Assembly (NCBI GenBank): GCA_949825045.1
Contig: OX463818.1
Location: forward strand, 23,824,906 to 23,888,905
DNA: 64,000 nt
Source of the DNA: Argyresthia goedartella
Lineage: Eukaryota; Arthropoda; Insecta; Lepidoptera; Argyresthiidae
Direction: 5' to 3'
The notes below the pieces were generated by a model that saw only the letters and a program-made list of their open reading frames with translations, had not been told where the DNA came from and searched no databases. The translations under genes and the position numbers were made by a program. Of the stretch, positions 10,614 through 22,387 are shown one piece after another; position 1 is the stretch's first letter, and the number at the start of each line of letters is the position of its first letter.

Positions 10614-10983
10614 GTTGAAGCCATGAAACATAACTATTGTAACTTAATTTTGATAAAATTTTATACAATCGAATATTTTCACGATTGAAATTAGCGTTAA
10701 TAAAATATATATCATATATGTCACACTGTTTTTATTGACACTAAGAAGGCAGACTGTCAAAATAGTCAATTATTTTTCTTATTTCATATAATAGTTGTAT
10801 TAGTTTTGAGCTACAAAGGAGGTTTTTGATCTCATATCGTTTTTGTATTGTATTCAATAAGACAACGAGTAATATAATTAAAGGTCATATCTGTAAATTG
10901 ATAACTCTATGTGAGAGATGAGGGATTCACAACAATTTCCGAGGTTGGCCGAATCGTTAACTGATTTTAATCGTATTGTACCC

Positions 10984-11357
10984 AGGGTTACCATGTGGAA
11001 AAATGAAAATTCCGGAGATTAGGCCTGATTTGTATTGGAAATTCCTGAGATTTTGTGGTAATTTCAATTAAAACGTAATGGAACTCTACAACCTATATTT
11101 ACAATAGGCTGTTCGATCTCTTAGTAGAGTTTACACGAACGAACTAGACATAGCCTGCCTTGGTGTTGATTTTATTTGTAATTTGTGATTTTAGTTAGAA
11201 TGTTTGATCTTTTAGTTTTTAATAAGAATATATTGACGATTTGCTCGGTTTTAATGAAAATTCCTGAATTCCGGAGATCTTACGACAATTCCGGAGTTCC
11301 GGAGATTGGTCTAAAAGTCCGGAGATCTCAGGACAATTCCGGAGATATGGTAACCCT
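10984..11357. mobile_element. MITE with AGGGTTACCAT ends and repeated TTCCGGAGAT
   Basis: Eleven-base terminal inverted repeats AGGGTTACCAT (10984-10994) and ATGGTAACCCT (11347-11357). The motif CCGGAGAT or a near match recurs about six times inside, mostly in the last 100 bp. It directly abuts the right end of the element at 9846-10980. Confidence 0.75.
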
Positions 11358-11750
11358 AATTGTAATAGACTCTATAATCAGTGCAAATTCAGTGAATGCT
11401 TTCAAAAACTCATTGGACAAATAAATAAAAAATAAACAAGTGCAGTGCAGATATACAGACACACAGCTTCAAGCTGCTAGTGTATAATAAATCCCACCAA
11501 AATCATTTTCTTGTAAAATGTTGCCAAGACGAGACCAAATGGCTGGCACTGTCAAAAAGTTATCAGATCTCATATATAGCCAAGCTATACAGAGATGGAT
11601 CTCTACACACCCTAACTCTACAAGCCCCAACTTCACAAACTCCTACACCTTATTCAAAATATGTGGCTTGGCCGTTTCGCTACCGTCAGATATATGGTAT
11701 CAGTATTGATTTAAAATCTAAAGATTGAGAGTAAAGTGCAAGTAATATGG
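11358..11750. other. Intron sequence, no gene
   Basis: Contains a segment near 11520 (gttgccaagacgagaccaaa) that looks like repeat-derived sequence. Open frames here have no recognisable domain. Confidence 0.4.
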
Positions 11751-11945
11751 TATTTGACAAGGTAGTCCCATAAATCTTGAAACGTGTCTCAAGCTGAACC
11801 AACAAAAACGTTTAACAATATCAGAATTTTATATTTCCAGCAGTTGTATTTTATAATCTCAATTTTGTGCTCAAAAGTCAGCATTTGACTATGAGTATGA
11901 CGCCACATGCTAGTATTTCATAGAACTCGTGAACAAAATTAAGTT
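11751..11945 (-). repeat. Dispersed repeat R, inverted copy
   Basis: Reverse complement of the repeat at 14830-15000 plus 17243-17270: shared strings are gaaatactagcatgtg, aactgctggaaatata, cagcttgagacacgttt and ggactaccttgtcaaatacc. This uninterrupted copy shows that the LINE at 15001-17240 is an insertion. A third, partial copy is at 47465-47560. Confidence 0.8.
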
Positions 11946-12299
11946 TTGACAGTTCGTAAAAAGTATCTATTTTGATAAGCAGGCAAATACCGTATTCATG
12001 ACATGTTGTACAGGAAGAGTAGAAGGGGTTGTTAGGCAAGCTTATCACTAATATAGGGTCACACGTTTTTACATACTGCCCATATTTAGCCAATCCCTTC
12101 GCGTCCCACGCGCTGCCGTTACGGGTTGCTGACAACTCGGACACAAATGACTTTGACACTGTGTCCTTAATGACGCATTTTAATTTTAATACTTTTTTTA
12201 CTGACTAATCAGACACCATGAAAAATAATGTTTTTGTACAGTCAGATAAAAACCTTAACTTGCCAAGACGTTTGTATGATACTAGGGTACCTAATTAAT

Positions 12300-12913
12300 A
12301 AATAATACCTCAAATTTACATAATAATAATAACAATAATAATAATGATAATAATAATCATATTTATTTCAGACACAAGATCCATAGTTCACTTAAAGCGA
12401 ACACATAAAATACAGAATAAAGTTTGATATAAAATATATAAATATATATATTACATATTAATGTTAGGTGGAAATATCTACCCACCGTTTTTTACATGTC
12501 AGTATAAGTCTGTCCGCCAGACTCCTGATGATAACGTTGCTACACGAGTCAACTCTGGACATAAAAGACCCTATCCGCTTACGCTGGATTGCATTAAATG
12601 AATCGATACGGGCATCCGCATACATTTCTGAAGCGCTGCAGAAGCGCTTCAGGCCCATCAGGTGCCTAAAGGTATTATTGTAGGCAACCCGTATTCTGTC
12701 ATGCGTCGTTTTGGTGTAGTTAGTCCAGAGCTGACATGTGTAGAATGTCTGGCAGAAAGACCTAAAAAGTGTCAGTTTTACGTCTGGCGACGAGCTGTGG
12801 AACCTCCGGAAGACCATATTGCCAATGATACACAACGCCCTTCGTTGACGTTCCACATCTGCGTCATCTTGCAGTCTTGACGTCACGATGTGGCCAAGGT
12901 AATAAAAATACAT
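12300..12913 (-). pseudogene. LINE reverse-transcriptase C-terminal fragment
   Basis: A 149-codon open frame (12464-12913) begins YLGHIVTSRLQDD, then VYNNTFRHLMGL-like and RKRIGSFMSR blocks, typical of the region C-terminal to the reverse-transcriptase domain in animal non-LTR elements. A (TAA)n-type tract near 12325-12360 is the 3' tail. The fragment at 28260-28700 is from a related element. The element is 5'-truncated, so no active enzyme can be made. Confidence 0.8.
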
Positions 12914-14089
12914 GGAAGTTACAAGGTAACGAGTGAAAGAGCGTTATGGAGATAAAGATGTACGTATATAAAAGTTACCCTTTCTTTCTCTTTTATTAGT
13001 ATAGGGTTCCCACGCTCGTTTCACTCGGGTGCGTTATCGGTCGGTGAACAGTTAATCATCATTCGTTCTAAGTCAAGGTTAGGGCAAGTTGCAACATGCG
13101 TGGTTAAGAGAAAATAAAAATAATGTGGCAGTTTATATATTTTTATGTTTTTTGGAGGTTATTAAACTTTACCACTTAACTAATTTAGATGTAGGTTAAT
13201 TGAAATATGATGCAACTGTATATTTCATGAAAAAAAAACACTTATTTGATATTATCATTACACTATTTTATATATATTATAGTATTACACAATAATATTT
13301 TATTAATTCGTTTTCGTCTATGATATTGATTTTTTTTAGTTATGCCCGTCTCAGGGACTATAGTTTATGTATTATTTTACATACGCATAATTTTGGTTCA
13401 CAATTTCCGTGTTCAATTGTCCTTTAATAACCGCAACGTTCTGAGATCCGCCGCCAGATCACGATGCGCGCGTTCATTTTGTGCACTTAAAAGTAAATGA
13501 CAATTAAATCGAACATTTCATCGAATATCGAAACCCGCCTCGCACACCTCCTCCGCCCGACCTCATTGCGAGCGTGTTAGCAAGCGATAGAAATTTACAC
13601 ACACCACACCTTAATGATTTTAAAATATTTTTCAGTTTTTTTTTAAATATTTTTGTTTCCAAACCTGAGTCGGGCTTCACTTTACCCTGAATATATCACT
13701 CGATTAATATAAAGTAAAACGGATTTTACTTTTTTACGATATAGGTATAGGTTTTGAAGGAGGCATTTCAGTTTTTTTTTTCAACATGTAATTGACTTAG
13801 CTTTTTTGTCTGACTGCACAAAACAGCATCAATATCATGATAATATCCAATTCCGAATCGTCACTAAACAAGTATTAAAATTACTAAGTGTCAATTCGGA
13901 CGCAGTGTCCGAGAAGTTTTTGTCCGAGTAGTCAGCAAGTCGCACTCAGACAAGCACGAAATCTTTTCCTCTCAATTCGAGAGGTTAAGCAATAGTCCAA
14001 AACGGTGTAGAAGTTTTTTTCACAGCCTCTAAATAACAAAAATCTACCAAGAACATTGTATCCTAAAATTATTTCCTATGTCATTCCAG
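12914..14089. other. LAMTOR1 intron 2, no recognised feature
   Basis: AT-rich sequence up to the acceptor of LAMTOR1 exon 3. No coding segment or clear repeat boundary was found. Confidence 0.5.
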
Positions 14090-14294
14090 CAACGTCATAG
14101 ATGTCGGCGCTCTCGGTCCATACGCCCTAGAACCAGCTGTGTACAGTGAACGAGTGCGGGCCTACACAGCAAGGCTGGCCAACGCGCCGGCGCCGCCGCC
14201 GCCGCAGCCGGCGAGACTGTTGAAAGACGTGTCGCATGCTGAGCGGAATAGTATATTGAGCAAACCCGTGTTGCCGAAGACTGATAGGGAGCTG
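14090..14294 (+). CDS. Lamtor1: LAMTOR1, exon 3
   Basis: Acceptor gtcattccag, donor GAGCTG|GTAAGT. It begins with one base that completes the split Asn codon from exon 2, and ends in phase 0 after 68 codons. It encodes NVIDVGALGPYALEP, YSERVRAYTARLA, a Pro-rich loop (APPPPQP) and the LLKDVSHAERNSILSKP helix. This aligns in order with human NIIDVSA, YMDRARQYSTRLAVL and the following helical region. Codon usage is GC-rich compared with the introns. Confidence 0.93.
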
Positions 14295-14829
14295 GTAAGT
14301 CATTAGCTTTTACTAGCGTAGCACTTAAGATGCCATAGCAGGCAAAACAAAACCTTTTGTGAATCTCCAGGCACAAAAAATAAGAGTATTAACGAGTTGT
14401 TTCTATAAACTAGTTCATCTGAGTGTCAGCATTCATTCGTGAACAAACGTAATTTGATTATTTTTGCTCGATAGGAAAGTCTCCCGAAGTTGTCTCATAT
14501 TTAGATTTTCACAAGTTCGCACCGGATTTGGGTTTATTTACTTGTTATTTATTTAATCGTAATTAAAATTATTAAGTTATTTTGCTTAACATTTGTATTT
14601 CTATTCTGAGTAAAAGTCAGCTGAAATGTGTCAGGTGAAATTCTAAGTTCCGCTGGGGTGGTGCCCAGTTTTTAGTCTTTAGGGTTTGTTCCCCGCTAAT
14701 TAGCGATGTGTGAAATTCTTATGGAAGCTAAACAGGCAGCCGCTTCTCAGCCGTAGCGTAGTGAGAATGCCTAACGGCCATACCAAGAGTTGTTTAATAA
14801 TTATACGTTTTTTGATTGCTGAGAAACTG

Positions 14830-15000
14830 TCAAAACGGTAATATTGTTCACGATTTCTATGAAATACTAGCATGTGACGTCAAAATGCTGTCTTTTTAAC
14901 ACAAAATTCAGTTGTTTATAAAATTCAACTGCTGGAAATATACTGTTCTGATGTTGTCAAACGTTTTCATTGAAATAGGTTCAGCTTGAGACATGTTTCT
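14830..15000 (+). repeat. Dispersed repeat R, left part, split by a LINE
   Basis: Same sequence as the inverted copy at 11751-11945. It breaks after gtttctggattt, where the LINE begins, and resumes at 17243 with ggactaccttgtcaaatacc. Confidence 0.8.
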
Positions 15001-15004
15001 GGAT

Positions 15005-15055
<51 letters not shown>

Positions 15056-17240
15056 TTAAGGTTTATACAACAGGTATACAACATAATGACTTAAAATACA
15101 TAAAACTTAGCTCTAATTGTATACCCACAGCGTATATACACAGGAAGTTATAATTTGGAGTAGACATGAGACCTAAAAGGTACAAATCTAAATTTAAGAA
15201 GAAAAAAAAATTAAATAAAATAAATCATAAATGCCCAAATACTTGGTATTCACTTTAATAAAAATATATGGATGTTATAGTTATAATTATAGTTATAGGT
15301 TAAACAACGACTAAAGCAATCTCAAACAATTCAAAACAATGATTCAAACTTAGACGAGACGTCTCAGTTGGTGTTTTAATAAGCCTGGTCTCGGATTGAA
15401 TATATCCACTTCGTCGTGGGCCAGGCTGATGTCATTTACAGCACGACACATTCTGTGAATAGGCCCATTCGACTCAGTGTTATTTCTGCAGACTGGAACG
15501 CTAAATATTTTCTTTTTTAAGCGCGTATTTAGACAACGCGTGTTGATATTTAGTGACGACAGTAGTGAAGTGCCGATTTTGCTGTGAAGAATTTTGTGGA
15601 GATATGTTATATCACAGATCATACCTGTTTTTTTTAGTGTTTCGATGCCGAAATGTTCAAGTCTAGCCTCGTAGCCGGTAAGTTTACGCTTGAGACCGTG
15701 TCGTCTTGCTGCAGCCCTCAGAATTATCTGCTGTATGCGCTCTATTCTGTCATCGTGTACCGCTTATTGAGGGGACCATATTATTGAGCCGTACTCGACC
15801 TGACTTCTTACGAGACTTAGGTATAGGGCGATGAGACTTTCCGGTTTTTTAAATCCTTTGGTAATACGGAGAATGAAACCGTTCAGTCTATTGCATTTAG
15901 AGGCTAGGTAGTTATAATGATCCCTAAACGTTAACTTGCTATCAAAGATTACTCCAAGGTCTCTCATAGAATTCGTTGGTTGCAGAGTATTGTTGTCAAG
16001 CACGTATGTGAATGAAATATTTTTGGTTTTTTTGGAGAAGGTGATAACGAAGCATTTTGATACATTGAGGAACATAAAGTTGGATTTGCACCACTGGGAC
16101 AGTGTATCTAGGTCGCGCTGAAGTGATAAGCAGTCATTCACTGAGTTTATAATTTTATAGATTTTTAGATCATCCGCATATAGTAGGCATTTGCTTTGCA
16201 AAAGATAAACTAAATCGTTAATGAATAATATAAACAACAGGGGACGAGGGAGGGAGGGGAGATGCGAACCCTGAGGAACGCCAGAGGGCATGCGCATTGG
16301 AGCTGACTTGAAGCCGTTTATGGCTACAATTTGGCTACGATTTTTTAGATAAGACTCGACCCATCTTAGCAGGTTTCCCTGAATACCGTAGGAGGAGACC
16401 TTCTTTGCCAAGAGTTCGTGATTGACTTTGTCAAAAGCTGTGCGGAAGTCAGTGTAGATGGAGTCAACTTGATTGCGTTTGCCGAGCGCGTTGCTTAGGT
16501 ATGTGTGATATTCAAGGAGGTTGGACATAGTAGATTTGCCTTCGACAAATCCGTGCTGAAGTGGTGTTAGAGAGTGTTTAATATTTGAATAAATAGCTGT
16601 GTATATGAGTGATTCAAATATTTTACCAAAGCATGACAGAATGCTTATTCGCCGATAATTATCGCATTGTGTACTGTCGCCTGACTTCAGTATCGGGATA
16701 ACGTTTGCTGTCTTCCAAAGGCTAGGGAACACACCTTGAGCTAGGGAGCGAGTGTAGAGCAGAGACAGTGGAGCTGCCAGTTCTTTGCCACACAATTTGA
16801 TAAAGTGAGGGGGAAGGCCGTCTGGACCTGGTCCCTTATTGCTATCGAGTTTATTGATTTTTTTAAGGACATCAGCCGGGCATATATGGACATTGGAAAC
16901 GAGCTGCGATCCTCGATGTTGCTCAAATCAACAGAAGGAGAAGGTTTTTCAAAGACCGACGAGAAGTATTTAGAGAAGAGCTCGCAAACGCCAGGGCCAG
17001 TCGATGATGTGTCACCGTTTAAATACATGGTTTGTGGGATGGAATTGCCAGCTTTCTTACTCTTAATATACGACCAAAAACTATTTAAATTTATGTGGAG
17101 AGATTCTTCAACGTCCGATAGGTATGATTTGTAGCAGCTATCAATCAGCTCTTTGGCCCTTGCTCTTAAAGTTGAAAAAGTGTCGTAATCCCTAGGATTA
17201 CCAAACCGTTTGTAGCGTTTGTGAGCCTTGCATAATAATA
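15001..17240 (-). mobile_element. 5'-truncated jockey/CR1-type LINE
   Basis: Minus-strand non-LTR retrotransposon whose 3' tail is the (ATTT)n tract at 15002-15058. Boundaries are set by the flanking repeat R. It encodes the reverse transcriptase and C-terminal region (15353-17230). The 5' end with endonuclease is missing. Confidence 0.85.
15353..17230 (-). pseudogene. LINE reverse transcriptase, interrupted
   Basis: The frame from 16795 to 15764 carries the reverse-transcriptase blocks WKTANVIPILKSGD, LTPLQHGF, YTDFRTAFDKV, GVPQGS, ILFINDL and the catalytic LLYADDLKIY. Upstream, 17230-16741 gives the preceding linker (FWSYIKSKKAG). A stop after IIWSPQ separates the last 130 codons, which continue to 15353 with DDRIERIQQIILR and LHKILHSK. 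A small insertion alters the usual GSHLGPLLF motif. Probably inactive. Confidence 0.88.
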
Positions 17241-17242
17241 TT

Positions 17243-17290
17243 GGACTACCTTGTCAAATACCGTACTATGCGTCGTAATTACTCGTAGCG
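17243..17290 (+). repeat. Dispersed repeat R, right part
   Basis: ggactaccttgtcaaatacc resumes the repeat interrupted at 15000. The following 17300-17690 holds no recognised feature. Confidence 0.65.
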
Positions 17291-17699
17291 TCGTCGTAGC
17301 GACGGGCGCGCAAGTCACAGTCGAACGAAGACCAAAGAGAATAATAATAAGAGAATAATACATACAGAAAAAGAGGGCCCTCTTGCGTGAAAAAAGTGCA
17401 ACCACTTTTGAAGGCTAGCGAGATCTGCATTTCAGTTCATATTTTCTTAGTCTTGAGCGGTAAGCTTTGGTGAGGGCTGCCTGCCACTGTTAGTCCATAT
17501 GAAATGCACGGAAATAACCATTTTGTATATTAATCGAGCTATTTTCCTGTCCATCCATGTTAGTCTTCTTTATAAGGTGTGATAAGGCTCTCGAGTTGCA
17601 TAGTGCTTGTTAACATCTTCTCCTTATTGTGTCATCCTGAGATGTCCTGCAGTAATATAAGCGCCGAGTTATTTTATTGCTGTCACCTGTCGAATTGGA

Positions 17700-18110
17700 A
17701 ATCTATTCAATACGATGAACTCTGGTCGCTGAGGATCAATGGGGTCTCTTATTAGAATTTTTGTTTTTTGTGTCATTTGTCACACTATTTGTTCGAGATG
17801 TTGAAGATACTACAATGATGAGATCGTCCGCGAAGGAGAAAATAAGAGTTTAGCTCATTTCTTTGTCTTGGTCCAGTTTTATGTTGGGGATTTCATCTTC
17901 CAATGTATTGAGGACGTCGTCCATTTGGATGGTAAATAGAGTCTTGGTGACAGTGGGCACCCTTGTTTGACCCCATGACCTTTATGCGCACACTTTATAC
18001 AAGCGCTTTGCTGGCTGAACCATTTGATACACGTGCGCTCATTCATACAGGCTTTAATTACCCTGTTGGTTAGAATTTTATTTGTCTGTCCACATGAGTG
18101 GACAGAGACG
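17700..18110 (-). pseudogene. Reverse-transcriptase fragment of another LINE class
   Basis: Minus-strand translation gives HGVKQGCPLSP and, about 60 codons later across frame breaks, FSFADDLIIV. GVxQGCPLSP followed by FADD is reverse-transcriptase core of an R1/RTE/I-like type, different from the GVPQGS type at 15001-17240. Heavily decayed. Confidence 0.7.
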
Positions 18111-18533
18111 CTTCCTTATGAAGAGATCCGATGATCTGACCCTGACTCCCCACGCCCCAGAAAGGTTGCGTGAGACGAATACTCGACCGGAGACTACAGC
18201 GCGGGGACGGTACAGTGAATAATCCATTCTCAAGCACGAGAATAAACTAGAAAACTACTGGTAAAATGTGACATTGAATGGAAGAAATATTTCGAAAAAC
18301 ATGTTCAGAATCTAGAAAATGAATACCCAGTACCAAATGCTACAGGAATAAAAAATATATGGAAGATTTAATCATAGAATTCGGAGTAACAGTGACGAAC
18401 GAAGTTTAAGAAGGTGTTTCTTGCGACATCAATGAGTTTGATGTAGTTTGATTGCGGCAAATACAATATTAGTTAAAATAAAAAGGTGGTAATATGTTGT
18501 CAAACTTCATTTTGTCGTGTAACTTCTTAGGGT

Positions 18534-18720
18534 TCCGTACCCGAAGGGTGCCAAACGGGACCCTGCTACTAAGCCTCCGCTGTCCGTCCGTCCGCCTCCG
18601 CTCGCTGTCCGTCTGTCCGTCTGTCACCGGGCTCTACCGGATAAACCGAAATAGGTAGAGAGCTGAAATTTTGTATTTCTATTGCCGCTATAATCTTCTA
18701 ATAATGAAACCTACAGGTTT
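18534..18720 (+). repeat. GGTTCCGTACC-class repeat, left part
   Basis: Starts gggttccgtacccgaagggt and includes the CCGTCCGTCC-rich stretch. The matching right end is 2.6 kb away at 21325-21390, so the intervening LINE material is probably inserted. Confidence 0.7.
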
Positions 18721-18839
18721 TTAAGAATTAATAGTTTATCCATACAAGAGTATTTGTATGGCCATTTTCTTAGCCATCTTGTTTGATTTGTTTATCGGTG
18801 ATCTGAACTGGACTCTCCCAATCTTATCGGAAAAGATCT

Positions 18840-21110
18840 TTAATTGCCTTGCAGAGCTCTTAGTGGAGTTGCATCGTCTTTACTTCAGCCACAGCAGTTG
18901 GGATTTGGAGTACCGCTGGGCTGCGAGGCCGCAATCCACGCCACCCGGTCATTCGCATTCGATCCAGGAAACACTGATAACGTCATTGTAAAGGTTGATT
19001 TAAAAAATGCTTTTAACTCAGTTGAGCGTGACGTCATTTTAAGCAAAGTTAGTGATTGCGTTCCATCTCTCTACCCTTTTCTCCATCAGTGTTACTCTGG
19101 TACTACAAACTTGTGTTTGGGGAAAACCTGGTAGCGTCACAAGTGGGCGCGCAACAGGATGATCCGTTAGGGTCATTGATATTCAGCTAGGCGATACAGG
19201 ATGTTGTAAAATCTGTAAGTTCCCCTTTGAATGTCTGGTACTTGGATGACGGTACTATCGGGGGACCTCCGGATGTAGTCCTGGCCTATTTGGAGTCAAT
19301 TATTCGTGGCCTAGGAGTCTTGAGGCTAAAAATAAACTCACAGAATTGTGAGTTATTCCCGTGCTCTGGAATTTTGGCACAAGGCTCAAGAAACCAAACT
19401 TAGCGATAGCTATAATGTTAACCTAAGAAATAATCACAGACTATGTGCGCCCCGTTTTAGACTCGCGAAGGTTAGCAATTCTTTCAAGGGTCAGTGCATT
19501 CTCTACTACAATAAGATACCTCTGGAGATTTTGAAATTGCCATTTGAGCAATTTAAAAAGCATTTTAAAGCGACTTTGCCGAAAAAGGGATATTACAATG
19601 TTCAAGATTACTTAAATGACAGGACTGTATGGGGTTAAGCTGGCTCAACACAGACCTTGCTGTTAATAATTTTGTAATTATTTATTCCTGCTTATTAATC
19701 ATAACAATAAATTTTTTCATATTTGTATTAGTTAAGCACAACCTATTTTTAAAAGAGATCTAAAAATCAATCTGTGGGAGTTTCTACGCCCTTCTTCTTC
19801 CACAGTGGTCCAATGTAGAGAAGAGGCAAAAAATGACGTTTGCTAATTATATGTAAATATCTACAGTAATAAAGTACTTTGACTTTGACTTTGACTTTGA
19901 GCGAAGTTTGAACGTTTAGTGCCGGGGGCGAAAGTCCTTAATAAAACAGATTTCACCCTGTTGGGGACGCCTATATTTGTAGAAGGTGCACCGGGCGTTC
20001 TGCGAAGTAAGATGGAGGCCTTTGTTGGGGCTTTGCCACATCTTAAGGAGCTTTCTGCACATGTGGCTATGTTTTGGAGACGATTTTGAATGTGAAGATG
20101 TCTCCCTCCCAGTGGTCACAGGCAGCACTTCCTATCAGATTTGGTGGTCTCGGCGTTCGTCGCCTACAGGACACGGAGCTCCTGGCTTTCTTGGCCTCTT
20201 CGCATGGGGTGTTTAAAATTGTTACTCGCATTTTGAATATTAATGGTGACGCAGGTCCGTTGCCTGGGGAGAGATGTGCCGGTGCAGCTTGGCGTGTAGC
20301 GTGCCTCGGATGAAGACCTTTGCAGGTCATCCCTTGACGGGCTTGTGGCACAGAGCACGGGAGTGGATCTTGCTCGCCTGCGTGCAGTCTCCCAGCCAGA
20401 GTCTAGCGCCTGGCTGCATGCGTTGCCGTCTCCGCAGTTGGGCACCTTTTTGGACGACAACTCCCTGCGTGTGGCGCTGGCGCTTCGGTTAGGTTACGAC
20501 TTCTGCGAACCACATCGCTGTGTTTGTGGTGCGTCGGTTGACTAGCTGGGGCGCCATGGGCTGCACTGTGTTCGGAGTGCAGGGAGACTCTCTTAATCAA
20601 CGACATCGTCCGGATGGCATAGTCTCTGCCAATATTCTGACGATTCTAGAACCTCCGGGATTGAGCCGCAGCGACGGGAAACGTCCGGACAGTCTCACGT
20701 TAATACCGTGGGAGAGAGGTCGTTGCCTATTGTGGGATGCGACCTGCGTGTGCACGTACGAACCATCCTACATCAGCTCAACTATGGTAACCCCGGGTGC
20801 TGCTGCTGAGTCAGCAGCGCGGAAGAAATGCATTAAATACTCACAGCTAATGGGAAGTTATCTGTTTGTTCCTTTGGCCGTCGAGACCACAGGGGTGTGG
20901 GGTTCGCAGGGTAGGGCCTTCGTCAAGGACATTGGGCGTCGTTTGAAGGACCGAGGATTTGACCACCGCTCCGGATCGCTCCTGTCACAGAGGATCTCGC
21001 TAGCTGTGCAGCGCGGTAATGCTGCCAGTGTAATGGGTATGTTTGGTGCGGGCGTTTCTTGGGGCGGTTTATTTTTATAGATGTATTTTGTTTCTTAGTT
21101 TAGTTATGAC
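18840..21110 (+). pseudogene. Reverse-transcriptase polyprotein with YLDDG motif, decayed and split
   Basis: Left part (to about 19385) encodes LGFGVPLGCEAAIHATR, KVDLKNAFNSVERD and, after stops and shifts, NVWYLDDGTIGG. Right part (19900 on) encodes SPSQWSQAALPIRFGGLGVRR, then ILEPPGLSRSDGKRPD, PWERGRCLLWDATCV, PLAVETTGVW and VQRGNAASVMG. This is one element interrupted by the LINE 3' end at 19386-19895. The final segment also occurs alone at 46905-46996. The exact LINE clade was not determined. Confidence 0.8.
19386..19895 (+). mobile_element. Jockey-like LINE 3' end
   Basis: Encodes the extreme C-terminus of an ORF2 protein (RFRLAKVSNSF, YYNKIPLEIL, KGYYNVQDYLND, stop at 19636), then the 3' UTR shared with 6184-6348 and a (TTTGAC)n tail. 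A truncated relative is at 61605-61735. Confidence 0.85.
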
Positions 21111-21214
21111 GAAGCGTTTGGCTGATTTATGTCATTGTATTTTATTGTAGTTATAGGTACTAGACCTTACACTGACTCCTTCAATTTATGTACAGAATAA
21201 AGAAGTAGTATAAC

Positions 21215-21290
21215 AGTATGCTGGTCGTAACGTGCGGTTTTTGGACGCAGTGAAGAGGGTTTATGATACGCGTGTAGATAAAAAAAAATA
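21215..21290 (-). repeat. Fragment of fold-back MITE family A
   Basis: ggtcgtaacgtgcggttttt and gagggtttatgatacgcgtg match one arm of the MITE A copies at 24720-26025. Confidence 0.75.
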
Positions 21291-21324
21291 AAAAGTATAC
21301 TAGAACTAAAATGCTGTCGTATTA

Positions 21325-21390
21325 CGTTTTTCGGTGTCCAATGGTACGGAACCCTTCGTGTGCGGGTCCGACGTCCTACTCGCACTTGAC
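21325..21390 (+). repeat. GGTTCCGTACC-class repeat, right end
   Basis: ccaatggtacggaacccttc to ctcgcacttgaccggttt. Pairs with the left part at 18534. Confidence 0.7.
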
Positions 21391-22387
21391 CGGTTTATTG
21401 GTAACCATCGACGTCGAAAATCTCACAAAAAATGGCCATTAAACTTGACTTGGACAGTAACTGGCAATTCTTATAGTACTTATAGTAACCCTAAGTATAG
21501 AGACACTAAAACAGTACATATGTGTATGTCACAAATTCACAAATATCCATTCTCCCTCAGATCAGTAGTGCGGTGCGACGCGCCGCCGCCGCGGTCTCTG
21601 AACTCAGGGTCGAACACCACGAGGAGTTAGTGGTGCCCTTCCGGGTGCCCTAGTAGAGGGTGCAGCAGCGCGGGTGCCCTAGTCTGTACTACTAGCGGAG
21701 GGCGGCAGGGGGCTGTGTGAGTATTACATTGTGAGTCACCCCCTACCTTCTATATAAAAATGAGTCGCCGCTAAATGTGTTCGTAAAGGCTGGGCCGGTT
21801 TGGATGAACTTTTTTCAACTATTCGTCCGTTGAAGTCTTAGGAACGTTCAAGAGAAAGAAATTAAAACAGCCGAAAAAGCTAAAAAATATTTTGTCTGTG
21901 AAATTTTTATGAGTATTCGTGACATGACGTAGATGGATCGCGCATGCAACCAAATCTAAATTTTAATTTTGTTTTTTCGTTTAAAATTCAAAGCGGCCAG
22001 TTCTCTTGATGGTAATTATTAGAAACCGAAAAACGCGTAAGCGTTAAATAAAATCGATCGAAAAAAAACTAGATATTTACCAGGTGAATTTGTCGAATTG
22101 CGTCGATTTTCCCGGACAACGGGTGTAAAGGAGAGAAACAGGAAGGGCGGGTTTCACAGTAATAACGATATCATTCTGTAATACTCACACACGCGGAAAT
22201 ATTAGACTTTTCAGTGAAAGTAATGTGTGACAGTAATGTATAGCTGTATTTTAGGTCCTGTTAAAATGAGAACGTAAAACAGTTTCGTATGAATATGTGA
22301 AGAGTGAAAGTGTATTTTTTTTGCAGCCTTAGAATGTTATGTCTTATCTGCACTTAAAATATGGCTACACCTTTCTGTTACTCCCAA
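21391..22387. other. Intron with dispersed repeat sequence
   Basis: Near 21750 the string tatataaaaatgagtcgccg, followed by ggctgggccggtttgga, resembles a widespread insect dispersed repeat. I cannot assign a family from the sequence alone, and no gene is supported. Confidence 0.4.

Larger units (their letters stand above)
9846..10980 (-). mobile_element. Non-autonomous IS630-like element, copy 1
   Basis: Terminal inverted repeats: acgattaaaatcagtta near 9847 and its complement taactgattttaatcgt near 10960. A second copy, itself split by a LINE, is at 47729-53430; the two are similar along most of their length. Remains of a transposase N-terminus lie on the minus strand (10111-10262). A 352-bp MITE is inserted at 10262-10613. 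Confidence 0.8.

Noticed and set aside
14095..14376. 93-codon minus-strand frame
   Set aside because: Antisense of LAMTOR1 exon 3; the plus strand has phase-matched splice sites and homology.
20520..21080. 186-codon plus frame as a host gene
   Set aside because: Its C-terminal part is the known-type end of a LINE polyprotein that continues from 18840.
21550..21720. GC-rich segment as an exon
   Set aside because: Frames lack splice sites and the sequence contains short internal repeats (gggtgccctagt).
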